Part shown: positions 1 to 7,547 of the stretch, one piece after another
Position numbering within the stretch: the first letter of the stretch is position 1
Layout of the letters: the number at the start of each line of letters is the position of its first letter
Origin: ARS21 sp964615505
GTDB taxonomy: Archaea > Nanobdellota > Nanobdellia > UBA10117 > ARS21
DNA length: 57,681 nucleotides
Assembly: GCA_964615505.1 (NCBI GenBank)
Contig: CAZTOR010000001.1
Location: 1-57,681 of the forward strand
Direction: 5' to 3'
Program-made: the position numbers and the translations under genes
The notes under the pieces: model-generated
Told to the model about the DNA's origin: nothing
Seen by the model: only the letters and a program-made list of their open reading frames with translations
Database searches by the model: none

Positions 1-9
1 TTTTTTCAT

Positions 10-513
10 TTAACTATATTTATAGAGATCAAGGAAAGTCTTTATTTCTGAATGGTATTCCCATGAAACGCCCCATAATTCCTCCTCTATTCGTTTTTTA
101 GTTGAACGATATATGTATCTTTCAAAAAATTCCTTGAATAATGATCTTAATCCTTGGGCCCATTTTCCTTCAATATCTGACTCAACATAAGCACTGAGAT
201 CCATTGACATTGATCCCTTTTGTAATTTGATTTTCTTTCGGTTAATTGTGGCTTCAACATCTGTTACACCGTACATATTCCAGATTATTTTGAAAACTTG
301 TTTAGAATAATCATCAATGTCTTTTTCACAAAGCCAATGAATTTCATAGTCTTTGCCGTTTGGAGTAACTTTCTCAACATATTTACTTTCTATTAATCCA
401 AAACCTCTCCATTTTATCCAATCTCCTGCATGAGTATAGAATTCTTGAAAATCGAACACGAAACCGTTTTTTGAGATAGTCACATTGTTGATTAGATTTC
501 GAGTTTGTCCCAT
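10..513 (-). CDS. Hypothetical protein, 167 aa
   Basis: I do not recognise this family. The protein is soluble, with no signal peptide or membrane segment. It is rich in Trp, Tyr and Phe, with an N-terminal half that looks like alternating beta strands (repeated short F/Y/I stretches) and a more helical, charged C-terminal half (roughly residues 115-167). It is transcribed away from the pilus locus from an ATG at 513. A TATA-like A/T stretch lies about 24 bp upstream, so the transcript is probably leaderless. The shape resembles small ligand-binding alpha/beta proteins, but I see no catalytic motif and assign no function. Confidence 0.7.
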   Translation of the reverse strand: MGQTRNLINNVTISKNGFVFDFQEFYTHAGDWIKWRGFGLIESKYVEKVTPNGKDYEIHWLCEKDIDDYSKQVFKIIWNMYGVTDVEATINRKKIKLQKGSMSMDLSAYVESDIEGKWAQGLRSLFKEFFERYIYRSTKKRIEEELWGVSWEYHSEIKTFLDLYKYS

Positions 514-531
514 GAAGTTATTATACTGACT

Positions 532-544
532 TTATAATATAAAC
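532..544 (-). promoter_or_regulatory. TATA-like element for the 10-513 gene
   Basis: An A/T-only stretch is centred about 24 bp upstream of the ATG at 513, the distance expected for a leaderless archaeal transcript. Confidence 0.4.
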
Positions 545-577
545 ATTTCCCGTTTCCTGAAAAAACTGGGTGAAAAG

Positions 578-585
578 TTTATATA
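578..585 (+). promoter_or_regulatory. TATA box, start of the pilus locus
   Basis: The sequence tttatata is centred about 25 bp before the ATG at 607. This spacing fits a leaderless transcript covering the small membrane protein and the first pilin. Confidence 0.55.
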
Positions 586-606
586 GTGGAGAAGATATTA
601 TGAAAT

Positions 607-825
607 ATGCGAACTGTGGATCAAGAGAATTTCATTGAAAAAGGCTTACTTGGGATTCTTGCAGTATGGATTCTTGCAGTTCTATATTTAGTTAATCAAG
701 CTGCAACTGCAGAACTGAATGTTTTGAGCTGGGTTTCTTTAACAACTTTCTTTAGTGGATTCTCAAGTGTTGCACTGTTAGTGGTTGCGATCCTATTAGC
801 TAGAATCGGGAGAAACTTAAAATGA
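607..825 (+). CDS. Small two-helix membrane protein, 72 aa
   Basis: This is a short hydrophobic protein with two predicted transmembrane helices (about residues 12-31 and 42-66) and basic ends. I do not recognise a family. Its stop codon overlaps the start of the first pilin by four bases (ATGA), so the two are almost certainly co-transcribed and translationally coupled. The TATA box 25 bp upstream makes it the first gene of that unit. A role in pilin handling or membrane anchoring is suggested only by position. Confidence 0.65.
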   Translation: MRTVDQENFIEKGLLGILAVWILAVLYLVNQAATAELNVLSWVSLTTFFSGFSSVALLVVAILLARIGRNLK

Positions 826-940
826 GACGAAAAATGAATAAGAAAGGAGTAACTCCGATTATTGCAGTAATACTTTTGATGATGATGACAGTTGCTGCAG
901 CAGGAGCTGCATTCTTCTGGATCCTTAGAGTACAATCTTC
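819..940 (+). repeat. Duplicated pilin 5' end, copy 1
   Basis: The DNA from just before the pilin start through the hydrophobic-helix codons matches 4024-4145 at a constant offset of 3205 bp, with few substitutions. The match includes the ATGA overlap and 45 bp of perfect identity over the helix and its AAGA segment. A shorter part of the same sequence also occurs in the pilin at 3500. Confidence 0.85.
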
Positions 941-1370
941 ATTTACTGGTGGATCCGAACAGCATGCTGAATCATTATATGAACATGTTAATTCTCAACT
1001 ATTAGTAAATCATATTGAATATCAACCAGAATCTACAACATACGGTAACTTAACATTAGTTTTAGCAAATGTGGGAACTCAACCTGTTCCATTAACATCA
1101 AGTGCTACTTCCCCTACCACAACGCTTATTTTGAAAGATAAGGATCAACGAATAATTTGTGCCCCTTCTTCTCTTAACGCAGCACCGGCGCAATGTATTT
1201 CAGGTTGTGGATCTACTGACTTAGGTGCAGGAAGTACTGCAACATTAACAATTAATTTATCAGCTGGTTGTTTAATCGCAGTCGATGCTACTTATCCGAA
1301 CGGTAGTCTATTCTATGCAAATTTAGATTTCTCCGGTCAAGTAGGAACTCAAGCAAGCTTCGTTAAATAA
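822..1370 (+). CDS. Archaeal type IV pilin (pilin 1), 182 aa
   Basis: The N-terminus is a class III signal: basic residues, KKG, then V-T-P and a helix of about 22 hydrophobic residues ending AAGAAFFW. A prepilin peptidase would cut after the Gly. A second Met (codon 5, base 834) could also be the start; the ATGA overlap with the upstream gene favours 822. The C-terminal domain is secreted and beta-rich, with four cysteines in the pattern C...C-x2-G-C...C shared with the pilins at 3500 and 4027, suggesting two disulfides. It has at least three N-x-S/T sequons (NLT, NLS, NGS), so it is a likely AglB substrate. It ends one base before the convergent thermosome gene. Confidence 0.88.
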   Translation: MRRKMNKKGVTPIIAVILLMMMTVAAAGAAFFWILRVQSSFTGGSEQHAESLYEHVNSQLLVNHIEYQPESTTYGNLTLVLANVGTQPVPLTSSATSPTTTLILKDKDQRIICAPSSLNAAPAQCISGCGSTDLGAGSTATLTINLSAGCLIAVDATYPNGSLFYANLDFSGQVGTQASFVK

Positions 1371-2975
1371 TTATACTTGATCTGGTAATTCTGGTTTAGA
1401 AGGTCTTGATGCAATTATATCATCAATTCGTAAAAGCATGATAGCTACGTCACTAGAAGAAGATATAGCTTGTGTTTTAATTTTTGCAGGTTCTATTACT
1501 CCTTTCTTCCACATATCTTCAACTTTTCCTGTATATACATTTAATCCTGCCCAAACCTCTCCAGAATCATGTTTTGATTTAAGTTCAGCAAGTGTATTTA
1601 TTGGATCCAATCCTGCGTTCTCTGCAAGAGTTATTGGAATTACCTCCAAACTATCTGCAAAAGCAGATATTGCTAGTTGTTCTCTGCCTGAAAACGAATC
1701 TGCATAATTTCTAATATTTCTTGAAAGCTCTAATTCAATAGATGATCCGCCAGCGATTATTTTCTTTGTTGAAACTGACGCAGCTAAATCGCCGATTGCA
1801 TCAGTTAGTGCTCGCTCAACTTCTGAAACTACGTGTTCGGTTCCACCTCTAACTAATAATGTAACTGCTTTAGCAGACTTGCATTTTTCAACGAATATCA
1901 TGTGTTCTCCTGATATTTTTCTTTCTTCGACTCTTCCAGCGTGTCCTAAATCTGATTTAGATATATCTTTTAGACTTGTTACTATGTTTCCACCGGTTGC
2001 TTTTGCCAATCTCTTCATATCTGATTCTTTCATTCTTCGAGTTGCAAAAATACCGTGTTTAGCTAAATAATGTTGAGCAACATCATCTATTCCTTTTTGA
2101 CAAAAAACTGCATTTGCACCAGTCGAAGCAATTTTTTCAACCATTTCTTTGAGCATCTTTTCTTCCTGTTCAACAAATTCTTGCATTTGGATTGGAGAAG
2201 TGATTTGTATTTTTGCATCAATTTCTGTTTCGGTGATTTCAATTGGTGCATCTAAAAGTAAAACCTTTGACATATTTACTAATCTAGGCATTGATGAATG
2301 AACACGCTCTTTATCTATGACAATCCCTTCAATTAATTCAGAGTTTTCTGTATCGTCTCCTGCCTTTTTTTCAATTTTAATGTCATTTAAATCTATTATT
2401 AACTGAGTTTTTGTTTCTTCAATTACGTTTGTTACTGCTTTAACTGCTAACTTTGAAAGTTTCTTCTTAGTTTCATATTCGACGTTCTTTCCGGTCATTG
2501 CAGTCGTTGCAATTTGTTCTAGCGTTTTCTTGTCTTTCAGAGTTATATTCTTAGATAATTTTGATAAAATTTCTTGAGATTTTCGTGCTGCCAGTTCGTA
2601 TCCTTTTGCAATTACAGTTGGGTGAATGTTCTTATCAAGCAATTTTTCTGCGTTACTTAGTAATTCTCCTGCCAAAATTACGGCAGTTGTAGTTCCATCG
2701 CCCACTTCAGATTCTTGTACCTTTGCAACTTCCACCAACATCTTTGCTGCTGGATGTTCTACTTCCATTTCATCCAGAATAGTTACTCCGTCGTTTGTTA
2801 TTGTGACGTGTCCAGATGAACTAACTATCATTTTGTCCATGCCTTTGGGACCTAACGTTGTTCTAACGGTATCTGCAAGTGCTTTTGCTGCTGCAATATT
2901 TGATTTTTGTGCATTTTTACCTTGGTTTCGAGTAGAACCTTCAGGTAAAATATAAATAGGTTGAACTGGATTCAT
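1371..2975 (-). CDS. ths: Thermosome (group II chaperonin) subunit, 534 aa
   Basis: This is an ATP-dependent folding chaperonin that assembles as a double ring in the cytosol. Recognisable features are the N-terminal GPKGMDKM nucleotide-binding loop, the GDGTT motif at residues 92-96, and the C-terminal GGSSIELELS and LAENAGLDP stretches. The length is normal for the family. The C-terminal tail lacks the Gly/Met-rich repeat seen in some family members. It is monocistronic, with its own leaderless promoter (TATA at 2996-3003) and a perfect inverted repeat between TATA and start. It abuts the convergent pilin gene with no spacing and separates pilin 1 from the rest of the pilus locus. Confidence 0.97.
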   Translation of the reverse strand: MNPVQPIYILPEGSTRNQGKNAQKSNIAAAKALADTVRTTLGPKGMDKMIVSSSGHVTITNDGVTILDEMEVEHPAAKMLVEVAKVQESEVGDGTTTAVILAGELLSNAEKLLDKNIHPTVIAKGYELAARKSQEILSKLSKNITLKDKKTLEQIATTAMTGKNVEYETKKKLSKLAVKAVTNVIEETKTQLIIDLNDIKIEKKAGDDTENSELIEGIVIDKERVHSSMPRLVNMSKVLLLDAPIEITETEIDAKIQITSPIQMQEFVEQEEKMLKEMVEKIASTGANAVFCQKGIDDVAQHYLAKHGIFATRRMKESDMKRLAKATGGNIVTSLKDISKSDLGHAGRVEERKISGEHMIFVEKCKSAKAVTLLVRGGTEHVVSEVERALTDAIGDLAASVSTKKIIAGGSSIELELSRNIRNYADSFSGREQLAISAFADSLEVIPITLAENAGLDPINTLAELKSKHDSGEVWAGLNVYTGKVEDMWKKGVIEPAKIKTQAISSSSDVAIMLLRIDDIIASRPSKPELPDQV

Positions 2976-2980
2976 ATTTC

Positions 2981-2993
2981 TTCTTCAGAAGAA
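2981..2993. promoter_or_regulatory. Inverted repeat in the thermosome promoter
   Basis: ttcttc-a-gaagaa is a perfect 6-1-6 inverted repeat between the TATA box and the ATG, over the expected transcription start. It is a candidate operator for a heat-shock or stress repressor. That role is inferred from position only. Confidence 0.45.
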
Positions 2994-2995
2994 AA

Positions 2996-3003
2996 CTTTT
3001 AAG
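2996..3003 (-). promoter_or_regulatory. TATA box of the thermosome gene
   Basis: On the minus strand cttaaaag is centred about 25 bp upstream of the ATG at 2975 and is preceded by a purine-rich BRE-like stretch. This fits a leaderless transcript. Confidence 0.6.
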
Positions 3004-3022
3004 GCTTCTTTTTGGCGGAATG

Positions 3023-3034
3023 TTTATTATTAAA
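3023..3034 (+). promoter_or_regulatory. TATA-like element of the coiled-coil gene
   Basis: tttattattaaa is centred 24 bp before the ATG at 3052. It is separate from the divergent thermosome TATA box. Confidence 0.5.
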
Positions 3035-3051
3035 CGCAACATAATGAAGTT

Positions 3052-3468
3052 ATGTCTGATGAATTTGAATTAGTACCTTCTAAAAAGTTGAAGGAATTGG
3101 AATCTGAATTAAAGAAAATTAAATCGTTAGATAAGAAATCAAAGAATTCACCTAAAGAATATACTAATATTTTGAATTCAGTTCAGAAAATTGAAACTAA
3201 ATTCGAATTAACTGTGAAGAATTTGAATAAGTTAACTAATAAGTTGGACAATCTCCTAAAAATATTCTCGGGAGATATTGATGAAACAAGTGAAGAGGTT
3301 GATCAATTAGGCGAAATTTTATCAAGATTGGAAAAATTGGAAGGTTCACATGAATCTCTACGTCAGGAAACTCAAAATTTGCATTCTTCCATAAAACGTA
3401 AATCTTACTTTAACGAGCGTTTCCCGCGTGGTCTGAAAGTTAAATATAAACGGACAAAAAATCTGTAA
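3052..3468 (+). CDS. Coiled-coil protein, 138 aa
   Basis: The protein is highly charged and mostly helical. Heptad-like runs of Leu, Ile, Lys and Glu cover about residues 8-75 and 88-115, and the tail is strongly basic (KVKYKRTKN). There is no signal peptide or membrane segment. Small proteins beginning MSDEFELVP followed by coiled coil are familiar to me from DPANN genomes, but their function is unknown. It has its own promoter and lies between the thermosome and the main pilin cluster. A structural or nucleoid-associated role is possible given the basic tail, but this is a guess. Confidence 0.7.
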   Translation: MSDEFELVPSKKLKELESELKKIKSLDKKSKNSPKEYTNILNSVQKIETKFELTVKNLNKLTNKLDNLLKIFSGDIDETSEEVDQLGEILSRLEKLEGSHESLRQETQNLHSSIKRKSYFNERFPRGLKVKYKRTKNL

Positions 3469-3470
3469 GG

Positions 3471-3483
3471 TTTTTATATAAAT
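3471..3483 (+). promoter_or_regulatory. TATA box of the main pilin operon
   Basis: tttttatataaat is centred about 23 bp before the ATG at 3500, with no ribosome binding site. It immediately follows the stop codon of the coiled-coil gene. Confidence 0.55.
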
Positions 3484-3499
3484 AAGCAATATCTAATTC

Positions 3500-4030
3500 A
3501 TGTCAAAAGGATTAACTCCAGTTGTTGCTATGATTTTGTTATTGATGATGACAGTTGCTGCAGCAGGAGCTAGTTTTTATTGGTTAATTAAAATACAGGG
3601 GGAGCTTCAGGGCGGAACGCAACAATTTCAGGAACAGACTTTTGAAAGAATGACTTCAAATGTGGCTTGGCAAGATGCGAATTTTGATAGATCAACGAGA
3701 AATTTGACTATAAATCTATTGAATACAGGAACTACTAAGATACCTATTGCTAACCAGAGTTCTTCACCAAAAGCTCAATGGACGCTTTTAGATAGTGAAC
3801 AAGATATAATCTGTACTTCAGATTGGAACGGTACGGTAATTTCTTCAGATAATATACATTGTTGGAGCGGTTGCGATAGCGAATTAGGTTTGAAAGAATT
3901 AAGACTTATTAAATTAGAATTGAGAGACGGAGGAGATTGTGATATTGATGCTAAAGCAAATGATTCATTGATTTATGCAAAAATTTCATTTAGTGGTAAA
4001 ACTACTGCTTCAGGAACCTTTAGAAAATGA
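3500..4030 (+). CDS. Archaeal type IV pilin (pilin 2), 176 aa
   Basis: The class III signal is very short (MSKG, then LTPVVAMILL) followed by a hydrophobic helix ending AAAGASFYW. The C-terminal domain has the same four-cysteine pattern as pilins 1 and 3 (C, C-x2-G-C, C). It carries at least four N-glycosylation sequons (NLT, NQS, NGT, NDS). It begins the main pilus operon from a leaderless promoter and overlaps pilin 3 by four bases. Compared with pilins 1 and 3, the shared DNA is limited to the middle of the hydrophobic helix, so it is the most diverged of the three. Confidence 0.87.
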   Translation: MSKGLTPVVAMILLLMMTVAAAGASFYWLIKIQGELQGGTQQFQEQTFERMTSNVAWQDANFDRSTRNLTINLLNTGTTKIPIANQSSSPKAQWTLLDSEQDIICTSDWNGTVISSDNIHCWSGCDSELGLKELRLIKLELRDGGDCDIDAKANDSLIYAKISFSGKTTASGTFRK

Positions 4031-4145
4031 GACGAAAAATGAATAAGAAGGGAATAACGCCAGTTATTGCGGTAATACTTTTGATGATGATGACAGTTGC
4101 TGCAGCAGGAGCTGCATTCTTCTGGTTCGTTAGAATACAAGGAGA
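4024..4145 (+). repeat. Duplicated pilin 5' end, copy 2
   Basis: This is the counterpart of 819-940 at a constant 3205-bp offset. Most differences in the first third are silent, and the hydrophobic-helix segment is identical. This indicates a recent duplication or gene conversion between pilins 1 and 3. Confidence 0.85.
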
Positions 4146-4545
4146 ACTTCAATCAGGTGGAGAAAATTATGCGTCAGAGTTAGGAGAAACTATAAACTCT
4201 AATGTTTATATTCAAGTCGCAGATCATGTTTCCGGAGATTTAGAAATATATGTTAAAAATACCGGAGGAGTAGATATACCTGTAAATATTGGAGCAGATT
4301 CACCAACAACTTCATTTGTATTACAACAAGGAGATGGAACAGTAATATGTCAAACATATCTCGGTAGTGCCGCCGCGGATTGTACTTCTGGATGTGGAAA
4401 TGATATACTCGTTGGTGAGACGCAAAAATTAGATATTGATTTGGCAGGTGATTGTTCTTTAAATTCTTATTCTGAAGATACTTCCATACATTTTACATTG
4501 GACTTTTCCGGTAAATCTGCAACAGGCGCCACTTTTGAAATATAA
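4027..4545 (+). CDS. Archaeal type IV pilin (pilin 3), 172 aa
   Basis: The N-terminus is nearly identical to pilin 1: MRRKMNKKG, then ITPVIAVILL, with prepilin cleavage after the Gly. The secreted domain differs in sequence but keeps the four cysteines (C, C-x2-G-C, C) and ends in a similar LDFSGK...TF motif. Unlike pilins 1 and 2 it has no clear N-x-S/T sequon. It overlaps pilin 2 by ATGA, and a 35-base gap separates it from the 625-aa pilin-like protein. The conserved helix packs the pilus core and the variable C-terminal domain would be on the surface. Confidence 0.88.
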   Translation: MRRKMNKKGITPVIAVILLMMMTVAAAGAAFFWFVRIQGELQSGGENYASELGETINSNVYIQVADHVSGDLEIYVKNTGGVDIPVNIGADSPTTSFVLQQGDGTVICQTYLGSAAADCTSGCGNDILVGETQKLDIDLAGDCSLNSYSEDTSIHFTLDFSGKSATGATFEI

Positions 4546-4580
4546 GATAATTATTTAACTAAAAATAAGCTTGGATATCT

Positions 4581-6458
4581 ATGAAGCGCGGTTTGTCTAA
4601 TCTTATTGCATTTGTACTTGTAATCTTGATGACTTTGACAGTTGCTACTGCATTTTACTATTGGTTTACTGGAGTGCACTCTGATGCAATGAGTGCTTCT
4701 GAAACTTTTACTGGAGACATACAAAGTCAAGTAATAACTCAATCTACTTCCTTAATTGATCAATATTATAAAACAGATAACGAAAAAAATATGAATAATT
4801 TTGGTGAGATTACTCAAACAATTTGTGCCGAAGATAAAGGGATTAGTTTATCTGAAGATGATATTAGTTTTGAATTATATGAAGGTTATGGATCGAATCA
4901 AGAATTGATTTGCTCAGAATTTGGTGTGGATTGTAAATGTGACCAGTTAAATACAGCCATTGTTGGTGTATTAGGCGGGAATAATACACAAAACGGTATC
5001 ACTTTAATCTCTTCAACAGATGGTGAAAACTGGACTGAAAAAGTAGTAACTACTGATTTTGGAAATTATGATGAATTTGATTTTAGTTCAATCTCTACTT
5101 TTGTGGAAGGTGGGAATAATTGTACTAGCCCAATAAATATAATTTTGCACGGGTCTGCAAGACTTGATGTGGATGGCGGGTTGGGTGAAATTCCTGATAA
5201 TAAACCCAAATATATTGGATTGGTAGTTAACTCCTCTTTAGACGGCGTATCATATGATACAGCAGGAGTCGATTTGGAAAATGTGACTAAATATTTTGAC
5301 ATTACGCAAAGTCCACTTGAATCCGATGATACGTTAGAGCATCTGTTTAAAGGCGGAACTTTATTTTCTCCAACTCTTGGAACAAATCTAGAAGCAATTA
5401 TAACTCATCAGTTTTCGATTTACGATCGTCAAACACGACTTCCGGCTTTTGGAACGAACGGTCGGAGCATTAGTAATAGTGCAGTAACTGCAATTCAAAG
5501 AATTATTAGAAATGGGGAAAATCAATTATTGATTGGAGTTACATTAAATGATTCTAGCGGAGGATCATATATTGATGAAACTATAGACATAGCATCAGGT
5601 ATGGAAAAGAATTATCCGAGTGAATGTCCTTATGAGGTTACTAGTTTTGATGCGTGCGGTTATGATCCAACTCAGGCAGCTGCCTGTACCATTCAAATTG
5701 ACCAAGTTGCAGATATATTTTATGCCGATCAATTTGATGCTATGGTTTCATTAGAAAATTCAAAACCTGTGTTTATAGGTGTGCGTGGAAGGGATAAGGC
5801 AGGAAGAGGAGTAAATTCATTACTATATACCGGATATAATATGACCGAAACTGTAATTTACTGTCTAGATCTTAATGCTTTTGGAGCAGGATATGATTAT
5901 AGATTAAATGTAACAGATATAAAATATTTTGATAATTTGGGTACAGTTGCAGCATTCATAACTAGTGAAGAAGGTATTGCAAAAACTCAAGTTATAATGA
6001 TAAGACAAGAAGGTGAAAATTTGGTGCCTGTTCTGACGGATATACCTACTACTGTTTCCATTAAAACTTTTGCACAAATGGGAGACTATCTTTATGGAGG
6101 CGGTACTGATTACAGTGATGGTTTAATTTTTAGATATAAACTGGATGAAGAAGGCACTATTATAGATATAACGCAAGTTTACCAAAACACAGATTATCTT
6201 GAAGTTCAAAAACTTGAAACCATTAAATATTGTGCTGATCGAAACGTTTACTGTGTGGATGGATGTAACAAAGTCTTGAAAAGAGGTGAATGTTCTGACC
6301 TTACTCTTTCATTAGAAAATTCTGATTGCGATATTTCAAAATACAGTTATGAAACAGATTTTACTTCCAGATTAAATGTAGGTAATGATTTACAAATATT
6401 AAATGTTTTCACTAAAAAACAGAAAAGTAGTAAGGAGATAAACAGTACATTAATATGA
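4581..6458 (+). CDS. Large pilin-like surface protein, 625 aa
   Basis: The N-terminus is pilin-like (MKRG, LSNLIAFVLV, hydrophobic helix to about residue 30). A long secreted region follows. A stretch near STDGENW resembles a BNR/Asp-box beta-propeller repeat, though only one is clear. The last 60 or so residues (C...C-x2-G-C...C, then NSDCDI) repeat the four-cysteine pattern of the small pilins. It therefore reads as a pilin with a domain of over 450 residues inserted between helix and C-terminal module. At least eight sequons are present (NWT, NCT, NSS, NVT, NDS, NMT, NVT, NST). A minor tip or adhesin subunit is the best guess. It overlaps the next gene by four bases. Confidence 0.8.
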   Translation: MKRGLSNLIAFVLVILMTLTVATAFYYWFTGVHSDAMSASETFTGDIQSQVITQSTSLIDQYYKTDNEKNMNNFGEITQTICAEDKGISLSEDDISFELYEGYGSNQELICSEFGVDCKCDQLNTAIVGVLGGNNTQNGITLISSTDGENWTEKVVTTDFGNYDEFDFSSISTFVEGGNNCTSPINIILHGSARLDVDGGLGEIPDNKPKYIGLVVNSSLDGVSYDTAGVDLENVTKYFDITQSPLESDDTLEHLFKGGTLFSPTLGTNLEAIITHQFSIYDRQTRLPAFGTNGRSISNSAVTAIQRIIRNGENQLLIGVTLNDSSGGSYIDETIDIASGMEKNYPSECPYEVTSFDACGYDPTQAAACTIQIDQVADIFYADQFDAMVSLENSKPVFIGVRGRDKAGRGVNSLLYTGYNMTETVIYCLDLNAFGAGYDYRLNVTDIKYFDNLGTVAAFITSEEGIAKTQVIMIRQEGENLVPVLTDIPTTVSIKTFAQMGDYLYGGGTDYSDGLIFRYKLDEEGTIIDITQVYQNTDYLEVQKLETIKYCADRNVYCVDGCNKVLKRGECSDLTLSLENSDCDISKYSYETDFTSRLNVGNDLQILNVFTKKQKSSKEINSTLI

Positions 6459-7057
6459 AAACTGGGCAAGCACAAATAGTTGGTTTTACTTTAGCAACGT
6501 TAATCATGTTGTCTGTGACCGCAGTAGTATTTATCTGGGCAAATCCTTTAATTCAAAATTCTAAAGATGTTAATGATTTGGACAGAATTGAGAATAGAAT
6601 GATTCTATTAGATAGTGCGATTAAAGAAGTGGCTACACAAAAATCTCAGAGAACTGTTGATTTTGAAATAAAGTCAGGAGATTTATTGATGGAGAGTGGC
6701 AGTAAACTAGTTTATTATACAAATATTGATTTACCGATTTCAAGTGGGGAAAAAATTGTTGTTCGAGGAGGGAATAAAACAGCAGGCGGTGCTTGCCTAA
6801 ATACTTCAACAAATGGTTCGATTGGAACAGATAGTTCGAGTTGTTTGATTCTTCAAGGCAGTGCGATTTATGAATTATATTATCCTGTATTGAAGGATAG
6901 TGTTAGTTGCTTTGCAATTAGGTTGAAGGCAGGTAATAATGCGGGAGTTGGTAAAGGTAAACATAAAATAAAATTAAAATATGATCACACAAACACAACT
7001 GCGGAAAATGGTTGTGGAACTATAACTAAACCAACTGTTGAGATAGATATAGAATGA
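6455..7057 (+). CDS. Pilin-like protein, 200 aa
   Basis: MKTG followed by QAQIVGFTLA and a hydrophobic helix to about residue 32 resembles a prepilin with cleavage after Gly4. The remaining 165 residues are an extracytoplasmic beta-rich domain with several cysteines. It lacks the Glu+5 of canonical type IV pilins, as do many archaeal ones. ATGA overlaps on both sides place it firmly in the pilus operon. It is likely a minor pilin; its exact place in the filament is unknown. Confidence 0.72.
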   Translation: MKTGQAQIVGFTLATLIMLSVTAVVFIWANPLIQNSKDVNDLDRIENRMILLDSAIKEVATQKSQRTVDFEIKSGDLLMESGSKLVYYTNIDLPISSGEKIVVRGGNKTAGGACLNTSTNGSIGTDSSSCLILQGSAIYELYYPVLKDSVSCFAIRLKAGNNAGVGKGKHKIKLKYDHTNTTAENGCGTITKPTVEIDIE

Positions 7058-7515
7058 AGGGACAAGTAAGTATAGTTTATTTAGGTATATTGACAGTAAT
7101 AAGTTTGGCAATATTTGGCGTAATATTAGTATGGAATTTATCAATTAAAGATGCAAATACTGATTTGATTGTTGAGACTGAGATTAATAGTATACTTGAA
7201 AAAGTTGAGGCCGATATTTACTATATTGAAAGTTTGAATAAAAGTGGAGAATTTAAGATATATCGTTCTCTGCCTAACCGACTTGGTGAAGATTTCTATA
7301 CTATAACGCTACGCGCAGACGGGACAAGCAATTCTAAGGGCGGCTATTTGAATAATGACCAAATTATAATAACAAAAGATGCTAAACAAAGATTTACTTT
7401 ATCTAAAACTTATTTCAGTAAAGATATTTATACAGACCTATACATAATTCCTTCTTCAGTATCAGGTGGTGAATACACTCTGACTTCGAATAGCTCGGGC
7501 ATAAAAATTAACTAA
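7054..7515 (+). CDS. Pilin-like protein, 153 aa
   Basis: MKG followed by QVSIVYLGIL gives a short class III-like leader and one hydrophobic helix to about residue 28. The C-terminal domain is secreted, lacks cysteines, and is beta-rich. Its start overlaps the previous stop by four bases. It is the last gene before the ATPase, which has its own promoter. It is probably a minor pilin or an archaellum FlaF/FlaG-like accessory protein; the sequence does not decide between these. Confidence 0.7.
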   Translation: MKGQVSIVYLGILTVISLAIFGVILVWNLSIKDANTDLIVETEINSILEKVEADIYYIESLNKSGEFKIYRSLPNRLGEDFYTITLRADGTSNSKGGYLNNDQIIITKDAKQRFTLSKTYFSKDIYTDLYIIPSSVSGGEYTLTSNSSGIKIN

Positions 7516-7527
7516 AAACATATATAA
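7513..7527 (+). promoter_or_regulatory. TATA box of the pilus ATPase gene
   Basis: The A/T stretch including catatataat is centred about 26 bp upstream of the ATG at 7548. It supports that ATG, and not the upstream TTG at 7530, as the start. Confidence 0.55.
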
Positions 7528-7547
7528 TCTTGCCGACTATATTCGAC

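Noticed and set aside
7530..7547. TTG at 7530 as the start of the pilus ATPase
   Set aside because: A TATA box sits about 26 bp before the ATG at 7548, so the TTG would lie upstream of the expected transcript start.
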